Positions 40,734 through 48,888 of a stretch of 64,000 nucleotides of DNA are shown piece after piece. The notes under the pieces were generated by a model. The model was not told where the DNA came from and made no database searches. It saw only the letters and a program-made list of their open reading frames with translations. Origin of the DNA: a gamma proteobacterium HTCC2207. GTDB lineage: Bacteria > Pseudomonadota > Gammaproteobacteria > Pseudomonadales > Porticoccaceae. The position numbers and the translations under genes were made by a program. The number at the start of each line of letters is the position of its first letter. Within the stretch, counting starts at the first letter, position 1. The stretch is from the NCBI GenBank assembly GCA_905182265.1, contig CAJJAO010000015.1, positions 1 to 64,000 on the forward strand. The letters are read 5' to 3'.

Positions 40734-43343
40734 ATGACCGAAGAACAGCATTACAATCCCGCCGAAATCGAGCGAGATGCGCAAAAATATTGGACCGACC
40801 ACAAGACCTTTGAGGTTACTGAGGATCCCAATAAAGAAAAATTCTACTGCCTAGCTATGTTCCCATACCCCAGCGGCAAGCTGCATATGGGCCATGTGCG
40901 CAACTACACCATTACCGATGTAATTTCTCGCTACCAGCGAATGCAGGGCAAAAATGTTCTGCAGCCGATGGGCTGGGATGCCTTTGGTTTGCCTGCTGAA
41001 AATGCTGCGATCCAAAATAAAACCGCCCCGGCAAAATGGACCGAGGAAAATATCGCCTACATGAAGGCCCAGCTCAAGTCTCTGGGCTTTGGTATCGACT
41101 GGACCCGAGAGTTAGCAACCTGCCAGCCCAGCTACTACAAATGGGAGCAGTGGTTCTTTACCAAACTCTACGAAAAAGGCTTGGTATACAAAAAGACCAG
41201 CGCCGTTAACTGGTGCCCTGTAGATGCCACCGTACTGGCCAACGAACAGGTTATTGATGGTTGCTGCTGGCGCTGTGACAGCCCAGTCGAGCGCAAAGAA
41301 ATTCCCCAGTGGTTTATTCGTATCACCGACTATGCCGAGCAATTACTCGACGACTTGGACGAGCTGGAACATTGGCCAGAACAGGTCAAAACCATGCAGC
41401 GTAACTGGATTGGTAAGAGTCGCGGTGTCAGTATGACCTTTGACCTGGCCACAGCCGTTGGCGAGCACAGTAGCTTCGACGTCTACACCACCAGACCAGA
41501 TACCTTGATGGGTGTGACCTATCTCACCCTGGCCACTCAGCACCCCATTGCCCTACAAGTTGCTGCCTCAAACCCTGAGCTATTGGCGTTTATTCAGCAG
41601 TGCCAAACTCAGCAAGTCTCTGAAGCAGAGATGGCGACCATGGAAAAACTCGGCATGGATACCGGCATCACAGCTGTGCACCCTCTAACGGGCGAAAGCG
41701 TCCCGGTATGGGTCGGCAACTATGTGCTGATGGACTATGGTTCGGGCGCTGTGATGGCAGTCCCAGGCCACGACCAGCGGGACTATGAATTCGCCAAAAA
41801 GTACCAGCTAGAGATTAAACAGGTGGTTGCCCCTGCAGGTGATGAACCCTGCGATATTGCCAACGAAGCATTTGTCGCCAAAGGCATTCTTGTTAACTCT
41901 GGCCAGTACGATGGCATGGACTTTACTACTGCATTTGATGCGATTGCCGCTGCCCTTGAAGCAAAAGATCATGGCTCGATAACCACTAACTACCGCCTCC
42001 GTGACTGGGGCGTCAGCCGCCAGCGCTACTGGGGCTCACCCATTCCAATGTACAACTTGGCTGAGGGTGGCGAGATACCGGTGCCATTAGAAAAATTGCC
42101 CGTTCTACTGCCCACCGATGTGGAGATGGACGGCATTCAGTCGCCAATCAAAGCCGACCTAGAATGGAAAAAAGCTGAGTTTAATGGTCAGGCGGTCGAG
42201 CATGAAACAGACACCTTTGACACCTTTATGGAGTCCTCTTGGTATCACGCTCGCTTTACCTGTTCCGATTTAGATAGCGCCATGCTCGACCCGGAGCGCG
42301 CCAATTACTGGCTGCCCGTGGATCAATATGTAGGCGGTATCGAACATGCGATTTTGCACCTGCTTTATGCGCGGTTCTACCACAAACTTTTGCGCGATGA
42401 AGGCTTGGTTGAAAGCAGCGAGCCCTTTAAGAGCCTGCTATGTCAGGGCATGGTATTGGCTGAATCTTTTTATCTCGATAACGATGGCCGCAAGCAGTGG
42501 TTAGCCCCCTCTGAGGTGACTGTAGAGCGGGATGAAAAAGGTCGCACGATCAAGGCTACAGAAACCGCCACGGGTAATATGGTCCACAGCGGTGGCGTCA
42601 CTAAGATGTCCAAATCGAAAAACAATGGTATCGACCCCCAGACCACCATCGATAAGCACGGCGCCGATACAGTGCGCCTGTTTACCATGTTTGCAGCACC
42701 CCCAGAGCAGACTCTGGAGTGGAGCAATGAAGGCGTTTCTGGTGCCCATAGATTCTTGCGTAAGCTTTGGACCATGGTCCACAGCCATATTGAGACCAAT
42801 AACAATAATAGTGACAACGTCACGTTGAATATTGCCAAGCACAATGATGGCCAAAAAGATTTGCGCCGCAAAACCCATGAGACTATCAATAAGGTCAACG
42901 ATGACTACGGCCGTCGCAACACCTTTAATACGGCTATCGCCGCGGTGATGGAGCTGCTCAATGAAGTTGGCAAGCTTACTGACAACGAATCTCAAACCAT
43001 CGCCGTGCGCCACGAAGCCCTCAACAGTGCCGTGTTGTTGCTATCACCAATCGCGCCTCATATCTGCCATAGCTTATGGAATATGCTGGGCAATCAGGGT
43101 GCTATTGCTAACGCCCCCTGGCCAACCCTGGACGAATCCGCGCTGGTGCGCAGCTCTATTGAGATGGTGATTCAGGTAAATGGCAAGGTGCGCGGTAAGA
43201 TTCAGGTCGCTGCCGATGCCTCCAAAGAAGCGGTTGAAAAGCTGGCGCTGGAAGATAGCAATGTGCAACGCTTCACTGACGGAGTTACTATCCGTAAAGT
43301 GATTGTGGTTCCGGGCCGGTTGGTTAATATAGTGGCCAACTAA
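40734..43343 (+). CDS. leuS: Leucyl-tRNA synthetase
   Basis: This class I synthetase charges tRNA-Leu. The 869-aa protein has the HIGH-type motif [14 protein letters not shown] (about residues 43-56), a CP1 editing domain (about 225-415, with [13 protein letters not shown] and [14 protein letters not shown]), the KMSKS motif [11 protein letters not shown] (about 621-631), and a C-terminal anticodon-binding domain. The length is near E. coli LeuS (860), with a slightly longer insertion in the C-terminal part (NNNNSDN). The last codons and the stop are duplicated downstream in a 15-bp repeat. lptE and holA follow, as in many gammaproteobacteria. Confidence 0.98.
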   Translation: MTEEQHYNPAEIERDAQKYWTDHKTFEVTEDPNKEKFYCLAMFPYPSGKLHMGHVRNYTITDVISRYQRMQGKNVLQPMGWDAFGLPAENAAIQNKTAPAKWTEENIAYMKAQLKSLGFGIDWTRELATCQPSYYKWEQWFFTKLYEKGLVYKKTSAVNWCPVDATVLANEQVIDGCCWRCDSPVERKEIPQWFIRITDYAEQLLDDLDELEHWPEQVKTMQRNWIGKSRGVSMTFDLATAVGEHSSFDVYTTRPDTLMGVTYLTLATQHPIALQVAASNPELLAFIQQCQTQQVSEAEMATMEKLGMDTGITAVHPLTGESVPVWVGNYVLMDYGSGAVMAVPGHDQRDYEFAKKYQLEIKQVVAPAGDEPCDIANEAFVAKGILVNSGQYDGMDFTTAFDAIAAALEAKDHGSITTNYRLRDWGVSRQRYWGSPIPMYNLAEGGEIPVPLEKLPVLLPTDVEMDGIQSPIKADLEWKKAEFNGQAVEHETDTFDTFMESSWYHARFTCSDLDSAMLDPERANYWLPVDQYVGGIEHAILHLLYARFYHKLLRDEGLVESSEPFKSLLCQGMVLAESFYLDNDGRKQWLAPSEVTVERDEKGRTIKATETATGNMVHSGGVTKMSKSKNNGIDPQTTIDKHGADTVRLFTMFAAPPEQTLEWSNEGVSGAHRFLRKLWTMVHSHIETNNNNSDNVTLNIAKHNDGQKDLRRKTHETINKVNDDYGRRNTFNTAIAAVMELLNEVGKLTDNESQTIAVRHEALNSAVLLLSPIAPHICHSLWNMLGNQGAIANAPWPTLDESALVRSSIEMVIQVNGKVRGKIQVAADASKEAVEKLALEDSNVQRFTDGVTIRKVIVVPGRLVNIVAN

Positions 43344-43359
43344 ATAGTAGCCAACTAAA
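43330..43359 (+). repeat. 15-bp tandem duplication of the leuS 3' end
   Basis: TAGTGGCCAACTAAA (43330-43344) is followed directly by TAGTAGCCAACTAAA (43345-43359), one mismatch in 15. The first copy encodes VAN and the stop; the second lies beyond the stop. Confidence 0.85.
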
Positions 43360-43384
43360 CAGATGCTGTTTTAGAGTACTGATT

Positions 43385-43909
43385 ATGACGATCAAGACAA
43401 TACTGCTTTCGACCTTGCTGGTGCTGCTATCTGCCTGTGGCTGGCAGCTGCGGGACGCCCAAATAGTACCTGCCAACTTAGGCAGCCTGCACCTGTCATC
43501 GAACGACCCCCACAGCGAGCTGATAACAGAACTGACTCGCGCACTCAACCTGTACGGTGTCGATGTTGTCGCCAGTGCAGCGGACGCACAGTACTCGGTA
43601 GTGATTGTTAACTTTAGGCGCGATCGCCGTACCGGCACCATTAACCCCAGTGCCCGTGTCGCCGAATACCAGCTAAACGAAGACGTAGATTTTTTGATTG
43701 TTAGCGCCGATGGGTCCCAGCTAGTGCCTCTTTCAACGGCCTCTGTAGAGCGGGTCTATGAGTTTAATGAGCAGGATGTTTTGGCCTCAGACAATGAAGA
43801 GAGATTAGTGAGAGACGGCATGCGCGAAGAAATTGTCCGTCAGATTCTTAACCGTTTGCGCCTAGTACCTAAAGATCTGGCTCCAACTCCAGACCAGACT
43901 CCCCAGTGA
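43385..43909 (+). CDS. lptE: LPS-assembly lipoprotein LptE
   Basis: LptE plugs the LptD barrel during LPS export at the outer membrane. The 174-aa protein has a lipoprotein signal with lipobox LSAC (Cys at about residue 18) followed by GWQLRDAQIVPANLGSLHL, the typical LptE start of the mature protein. The alpha/beta domain contains VRDGMREEIVRQILNRL near the C-terminus, which is family-typical. It lies between leuS and holA; the stop overlaps the GTG start of holA. lptD is found 5 kb downstream. Confidence 0.9.
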   Translation: MTIKTILLSTLLVLLSACGWQLRDAQIVPANLGSLHLSSNDPHSELITELTRALNLYGVDVVASAADAQYSVVIVNFRRDRRTGTINPSARVAEYQLNEDVDFLIVSADGSQLVPLSTASVERVYEFNEQDVLASDNEERLVRDGMREEIVRQILNRLRLVPKDLAPTPDQTPQ

Positions 43910-44961
43910 AAATAAAAGCAGAACAGCTGCAAAGCCATCTGCAAAAGCAGCTTTTGCCAGTCTATGTGATTAGCGGTGATGAACCATTACTCGCGCAAGA
44001 GTCTGCTGACGCCCTGCGTATTGCCGCTCGTTCGGCTGGCTATACAGGTCGTGAACTATTCCATTTTGAAGGCAATCATCAGAGCTATGACTGGAACCCC
44101 CTGATCAATGAAGCCAATTCTCTGTCGCTATTTGCCGACAAAAAAATTCTTGAGATTCGAATTCCTAGCGGTAAGCCGGGGGACAAAGGTAGCAAGGCGC
44201 TCTGTGAAATGTGTGCCAATCTCAACCCCGACAATCTGCTGCTGGTTATTCTGCCCAAGCTCGAGAAAGGCGCACAAAACAGCAAATGGCTAAAGACTCT
44301 CGAGTCTGCCGGCGCCCATATTCAGGTGTGGCCTATTACCGGCAACCAGTTACCGCGATGGATTCAGCAGCGACTGCAGCAGGCCAATATTCAGGCCAAT
44401 GAAGAAGCTGTACAGATTCTCGCTGATCGAGTCGAAGGTAATTTATTAGCCGCCGTACAAGAAATAGAAAAGCTTAAGTTACTGGCGCTCGATGGCAAAG
44501 TCGATGCCAGCCGCATGTCGTCCGTCGTCGCCGATAGCGCTCGATATAATTTGTTTGAGTTTATCGACAAGGTGCTTATGGGCGACGCTCAGTCTGCCGC
44601 TCGGTCCCTGCGTGGTCTGCAAAATGAAGGCACCGAACCTATTCCATTGCTATGGTCGATAACCCGCGAGTTGCGCATCTTGCTCAAAGCCAGCGAACAG
44701 GTCAGCCAAGGTGCTCACAGCGACTCGGCACTCAAATCTGCTGGCGTCTGGGATAAACGTATCCCGCTATTTCGAAATGCACTGCGTCGCTTGAGCCCAG
44801 CCCATTTGCGTATGCTATTGCACCAAGCCGGCGCAATTGATCGAGGTATTAAAGGGCAGCGCAGAGCGGATGTTTGGGATGAGCTAACCACCTTAGTACT
44901 GTCCCTGGCCGGCAGCCAGACATTACAGCCTAAAAATATTAAGGTTCTTCTCGATAGCTAG
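43906..44961 (+). CDS. holA: DNA polymerase III delta subunit HolA
   Basis: HolA opens the beta clamp in the clamp-loader complex. The 351-aa protein has the family opening (YVISGDEPLLAQESADALR, about residues 20-38), a central AAA+-like region without a functional Walker A, and the collar helices at the C-terminus. It starts with GTG overlapping the lptE stop (GTGA). The stop overlaps the convergent DASS transporter gene by 4 nt, leaving no room for a terminator. Confidence 0.93.
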   Translation: MKIKAEQLQSHLQKQLLPVYVISGDEPLLAQESADALRIAARSAGYTGRELFHFEGNHQSYDWNPLINEANSLSLFADKKILEIRIPSGKPGDKGSKALCEMCANLNPDNLLLVILPKLEKGAQNSKWLKTLESAGAHIQVWPITGNQLPRWIQQRLQQANIQANEEAVQILADRVEGNLLAAVQEIEKLKLLALDGKVDASRMSSVVADSARYNLFEFIDKVLMGDAQSAARSLRGLQNEGTEPIPLLWSITRELRILLKASEQVSQGAHSDSALKSAGVWDKRIPLFRNALRRLSPAHLRMLLHQAGAIDRGIKGQRRADVWDELTTLVLSLAGSQTLQPKNIKVLLDS

Positions 44962-46349
44962 CCCAACCAAAAATACACCACCCCAGTAATCACCGCAGCA
45001 CCAATCAAATTCAGACTAAAACCTTCGCGGACCATCTGCTGCACACTGATTTTGCCTGTGCCAAACACAATCGCATTAGGCGCTGTAGCCACAGGTAACA
45101 TGAAGGCACAGCTAGCTGACAGTGCGGCGGGTAGCATTAACAATGCGGGCTCGATACCTGCACCCAATGAAGCCGCAGCCAAAATAGGCATCAACAACGT
45201 AGTGGTTGCAGTGTTGCTGGTGATCTCTGTTAAGAAGGTTACCGACAGCGCCACGATAGCGACAATGGCAATAATAGAAAGCCGCGTGACCCCCGATAAT
45301 GATTGACCAATGGCCTCACTGATACCGGTCACAGCGAAGGCTTTGGCGATGGCAATACCACCGGCAAAAAGCAGTAGTACACCCCAGTGAATAGTCGATG
45401 CAGATTCCCAGTCTAGTAGCTTGCCACCACTGCCATTGGGCAATACAAACATAAGCACTACCGAGGTCAGGGCAACAGCCGCATAGTTGGCGCTGGGAAC
45501 ATTAAACAAAATACTCCAGCCACCAAAGGGTTCTCGCAAGGTAATCCAAGCTAGGGCTGTGAGACCAAAGATGGCCAGTACCCGAACCTCTTCTGTGCGC
45601 CAGCTGCCGACCTTGGGGATCTCCAGTGGCTCGCCTTTGTCCAGATTACGGGTCATCCAAAGACCAGCCATGGGAATCATGAGCACCACCACCGGAATTG
45701 CCCAGAGCATCCATTGGCCGAACCCTATAGAAGTGCCTGTGGCTTCTGCGTAAATTTTGAGGAATACCACATTGGGTGGTGAACCTATGGGCGTTCCCAG
45801 CCCACCAATACTGGCGGCGTAGGCAATACCCAAAAATAGCGGTACAGCTAGCTTATTGGCAGCCTTATCTGAGCTGGCGCTGTCGAGCACCGCATAGGCC
45901 ACGGGCAACAGCATTAATGTTGTCGCAGTATTGGAAACCCACATGCTTAACATCGCCGAGGCGACCATAAAGCCAAACACCAGTCGGCGCTGATCATGGC
46001 CACCAAAAAGGTTAACCATGTAGAGTGCAAGACGGCGATGAGCGCCACTCTTTTCCATGGCTTTAGACAGCATAGCCCCGCCCATAAGCAGTAATATCAG
46101 AGGATCGCCGTAGGCCTGAGCCACTTGCTTGCCGTCAAGAATACCCAGCAGAGGGAAAACACCTAAGGGGATCATTGATGTGGCTGGAATAGGAATGGGT
46201 TCAAATATCCACCACAGAGCGCAGAGTACGGTCAGCCCTGCCGTTAATGCACCTTCTCTAGCCCAACCCAACTTCATCATAATGAAGGTAACTAGGGCTG
46301 CGATTAAAGGGGCTATCCAGAGCGACAGGCGCTTTAGTTTAGGTGTCAT
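44958..46349 (-). CDS. DASS-family sodium:dicarboxylate/sulfate symporter
   Basis: This 463-aa inner-membrane protein has about 11-12 transmembrane segments and the DASS/SLC13 duplication. Signature elements are SNTATTLMLLPVAYAVL (first half) and TSNTATTTLLMPILAA (second half), both SNT motifs for sodium and carboxylate binding, and GGLGTPIGSPPNVVFL. The C-terminal MLPVATAPNAIVFGTG is the family signature. Likely substrates are C4-dicarboxylates such as succinate; sulfate is less likely given the VATAPNA signature. It is convergent with holA. Confidence 0.9.
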   Translation of the reverse strand: MTPKLKRLSLWIAPLIAALVTFIMMKLGWAREGALTAGLTVLCALWWIFEPIPIPATSMIPLGVFPLLGILDGKQVAQAYGDPLILLLMGGAMLSKAMEKSGAHRRLALYMVNLFGGHDQRRLVFGFMVASAMLSMWVSNTATTLMLLPVAYAVLDSASSDKAANKLAVPLFLGIAYAASIGGLGTPIGSPPNVVFLKIYAEATGTSIGFGQWMLWAIPVVVLMIPMAGLWMTRNLDKGEPLEIPKVGSWRTEEVRVLAIFGLTALAWITLREPFGGWSILFNVPSANYAAVALTSVVLMFVLPNGSGGKLLDWESASTIHWGVLLLFAGGIAIAKAFAVTGISEAIGQSLSGVTRLSIIAIVAIVALSVTFLTEITSNTATTTLLMPILAAASLGAGIEPALLMLPAALSASCAFMLPVATAPNAIVFGTGKISVQQMVREGFSLNLIGAAVITGVVYFWLG

Positions 46350-46362
46350 AGGTCATACCCTT

Positions 46363-46599
46363 CTAATCATCCGTTTCGTCCAGGCTGTAATCGCCGTTTT
46401 CATAGGCGGAAATAATCTCTTCCGCACGCTGCTGGTCAGCATCGTTAACGGTAATAGATAGATGCCCCATTGCGGGTAAATCTCCCAGCCCACCCTGGAG
46501 TGCAGCGCCCTGCAAAAATACCTGCAGCCCTTCCTGCTCCATTAAACCGGTCAGTAATTGTGCTTCAAAGTAGTCACCACTGCGATAGACCGAAATCAT
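46363..46599 (-). CDS. DUF2007 small protein (putative signal-transducing protein family)
   Basis: This 78-aa protein (ATG at 46599, overlapping the vanZ-like stop by 4 nt) has the DUF2007 pattern MISVYRSGDYFEAQLLTGLMEQEGLQVFLQG, then a strand region ending VNDADQQRAEEIISAYE. Such proteins are small alpha/beta domains of unknown function. A longer start at 46638 would lie inside the upstream gene and lacks resemblance. It is the last gene of the amgK-murU-vanZ run. Confidence 0.8.
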   Translation of the reverse strand: MISVYRSGDYFEAQLLTGLMEQEGLQVFLQGAALQGGLGDLPAMGHLSITVNDADQQRAEEIISAYENGDYSLDETDD

Positions 46600-46943
46600 T
46601 GTCCTTTTACCTTGCGGCTCAAAATAACCAGCAGCCACATAATTAAAATCCCTGAGCCATTAGCAATCATGTCTAGAGGGTCTGCATGGCGATAACCCGT
46701 ATAGGACTGGGCCCATTCCATTAGCATGCCAAACACCATGGTGCCCGCCGCTAACAGCCATAACTCAAACCGTGCATTGTAGGATTTAACCGCTAGTGCA
46801 AAGAGCAGTGCATAGGAAATAGCATGGCCAATTTTGTCACCATTTTTAATGACTGGAACGCCCGTCACTGGTGATAGAGACAGATATAGCACCCCCGCTA
46901 GAAACAGCCAGAATGATATTTGGAAATATTTTTTTGACATCAT
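46596..46943 (-). CDS. VanZ-like membrane protein
   Basis: This 115-aa protein has four predicted membrane helices and VanZ-family features: LSLSPVTGVPVIKNGDKIGHAISYALL (residues about 21-47) and MEWAQSYTGYRHADPLDMIANGSG (about 76-99). Teicoplanin-resistance VanZ gives the family its name, but most members are uncharacterised; no resistance function is implied. It overlaps murU upstream and the DUF2007 gene downstream by 4 nt each. Confidence 0.83.
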   Translation of the reverse strand: MMSKKYFQISFWLFLAGVLYLSLSPVTGVPVIKNGDKIGHAISYALLFALAVKSYNARFELWLLAAGTMVFGMLMEWAQSYTGYRHADPLDMIANGSGILIMWLLVILSRKVKGQ

Positions 46944-47653
46944 AGGTTGTGCTGACCTTTGTCCATTGAATCGGTTAGTTGTTGATTAATTTTTTGGTAA
47001 CGCTCAACGGTACCCACATCGCACCAGTCTCCAGTATAGAGGTCTGCCAGCAAACGCTGCGAGGTAATCACTGGGCGCAAAACATCTCGCAAGGCAAAAC
47101 AGGAGCCAGCTTTAGAGCTCGAGGCAGAATAGTCAGAAAATATCTGCGGACGCAGCAGACTAATACCGCTAAAGGTATATTTTTGGCTGCCTTCATAGGC
47201 AACTAAGTCTTGGCTCAAGGCAAAATCACCCTCGGGATTATGCTCTGGATTCTCAACCAGTAGCAACCAGCCATCCTGATCTGGCGCTAGCTGTTTGTCG
47301 CAGACTGCCGCAAGGGGAAAGTCTGTCCATATATCCCCATTAATCACCAAAAAAGGTTCGCTTCCAAGGAGCGGTAATGCATTGGCAATACCTCCTCCAG
47401 TTTCAAGGGGCTGCTCTTCTCGCGACCAGGTTATGGATACCCCAAATTGACGACCATCACCAAAATAGTCCTCGATTTGCTCAGCTAACCAGCTTGTGTT
47501 GATCACTAACTCAGTAATACCAACCGCCGCTAGAGCTTCAATATGGTGCTGTAATAAGGGTTTGCCTGCGACCGGCAAAAGAGGCTTAGGAGTCGTGTCT
47601 GTGAGTGGCCGCAGGCGCTTACCAAAACCTGCGGCGAGGATCATCGCTTTCAT
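46940..47653 (-). CDS. murU: N-acetylmuramate-1-phosphate uridylyltransferase MurU
   Basis: MurU converts MurNAc-1-phosphate to UDP-MurNAc in the peptidoglycan recycling bypass that avoids de novo UDP-MurNAc synthesis. I take the ATG at 47653 (237 aa), which overlaps the amgK stop by 4 nt and begins MKAMILAAGFGKRLRPLTD, the nucleotidyltransferase signature; the longer start adds ten unrelated residues. LLPVAGKPLLQHHIEAL and the DGRQFG segment fit the family. Pairing with amgK supports this role rather than a generic sugar-phosphate nucleotidyltransferase. Confidence 0.92.
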   Translation of the reverse strand: MKAMILAAGFGKRLRPLTDTTPKPLLPVAGKPLLQHHIEALAAVGITELVINTSWLAEQIEDYFGDGRQFGVSITWSREEQPLETGGGIANALPLLGSEPFLVINGDIWTDFPLAAVCDKQLAPDQDGWLLLVENPEHNPEGDFALSQDLVAYEGSQKYTFSGISLLRPQIFSDYSASSSKAGSCFALRDVLRPVITSQRLLADLYTGDWCDVGTVERYQKINQQLTDSMDKGQHNL

Positions 47654-48732
47654 AACCCAGCCTCGGCACCATTTTGGTACCAATCCTGTGCGGCTAACGA
47701 TGGCCTAATACGCTGCTCGAACCAGTCACAAAATGCGCTTGCTTGAGGGTACTGTCGGGCGGCCTCGAGACTATAGTCAATGACCAGTGGCAGATCCCTA
47801 AGGTAACCCTGTTTGCCATCACGCAGTGCTAAGCGGGCAAAAATACCCATGACTTTGATATGTCGCTGTAAGCCCATTAAGTCGAACCAGCGCAAAAACT
47901 GCTGGTCATCCACCTCTGGCTCTAGTGTTTTCTCGAATGTTAGCTGCGCCTTGAATGCCAGCGCCCGCTGCCTTGTCTGCTGCAACGGCCAGCGGACATA
48001 ACAGTCTTTTAACAGGGACACCAAATCATAGGTAATAGGCCCCCAAACAGCGTCCTGAAAATCGATTATGCCCAGTTCTTTTTTGGCTGATGGGTTAGCG
48101 CCTAGCACCATGAGATTGCGCGAATGATAGTCCCGGTGCACTAGCACCTGGGGCTGCTCCTCGGCACTCCGAATCAGCTGTTCATAGAGGCTATCGAGCA
48201 TGGCTGTCTCTTCTGAGCCTAAACTGATACCCAATAATTCAGTCACAAACCATTGATTAAAAAGGCCCATTTCGTCACGTAATAGCTGGGCGTCGTAGCG
48301 TGGAAAAAGCTCGCGATTATCGGGCAGCTGCTGAAGCTCTAACAGCGCAGTTTCGGCACTGTTATATAGCTCAGCGACCGTCTGATCATTAAGTAATGGC
48401 TGCAACAACTGGTCGCCAAAATCTTCTAGCAACATATACCCCTGTTCAAAATTCACAGCGTGGATAACGGGAGTACGAACCCCATTAGATTGCAGTGCCA
48501 TGGCAATATTTACGTAGGCGGGATTGTTCTCTTTGGTGGGGGGAGAATCTACTGCGATCAGGCTGGGCTGACTGTTTAGACGGTAGTAGCGGCGAAAGCC
48601 GGCATCCCCAGTGAGTGCATCAACATGCAGGGGGCCTAGCAAACTGCTGGCTTTGGGAAGAGAGGCTTTTATCCACTCATGGAAGTGCTGTTGATGCTGA
48701 TTTGGCAACGCTTGAAAACCTCTTAAAACCAA
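47650..48732 (-). CDS. amgK: Anomeric MurNAc/GlcNAc kinase AmgK
   Basis: AmgK phosphorylates MurNAc and GlcNAc at the anomeric position, giving the substrate for MurU. The 360-aa protein has the aminoglycoside phosphotransferase fold: LLEDFGDQLL in the N-lobe, the catalytic HRDYHSRNLMV (about residues 203-213) and the metal-binding IDFQDAVWGP. It opens the translationally coupled amgK-murU-vanZ-DUF2007 set and is divergent from lptD, as in Pseudomonas. In Pseudomonas this bypass lowers sensitivity to inhibitors of MurA. Confidence 0.92.
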   Translation of the reverse strand: MVLRGFQALPNQHQQHFHEWIKASLPKASSLLGPLHVDALTGDAGFRRYYRLNSQPSLIAVDSPPTKENNPAYVNIAMALQSNGVRTPVIHAVNFEQGYMLLEDFGDQLLQPLLNDQTVAELYNSAETALLELQQLPDNRELFPRYDAQLLRDEMGLFNQWFVTELLGISLGSEETAMLDSLYEQLIRSAEEQPQVLVHRDYHSRNLMVLGANPSAKKELGIIDFQDAVWGPITYDLVSLLKDCYVRWPLQQTRQRALAFKAQLTFEKTLEPEVDDQQFLRWFDLMGLQRHIKVMGIFARLALRDGKQGYLRDLPLVIDYSLEAARQYPQASAFCDWFEQRIRPSLAAQDWYQNGAEAGL

Positions 48733-48888
48733 TAATGGTGCTTTGTATTATCTATTATCGAGTCGCCTACGCCATCTTATATTTGGACTTTAACTTTGGC
48801 CTGGGGCAAAAAAAATCCATTCTAGCCTATTTGGGGCAATTAGAGGTCTCTACTCTCGGTCGATATCAGGTAAAATGTCGGCCCCGAT

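Noticed and set aside
47606..47622. Another GCCGCAGGCGCTT match, inside murU
   Set aside because: It codes for part of the conserved KRLRPL nucleotidyltransferase signature and is a single copy, so the match to the repeat core is probably chance.
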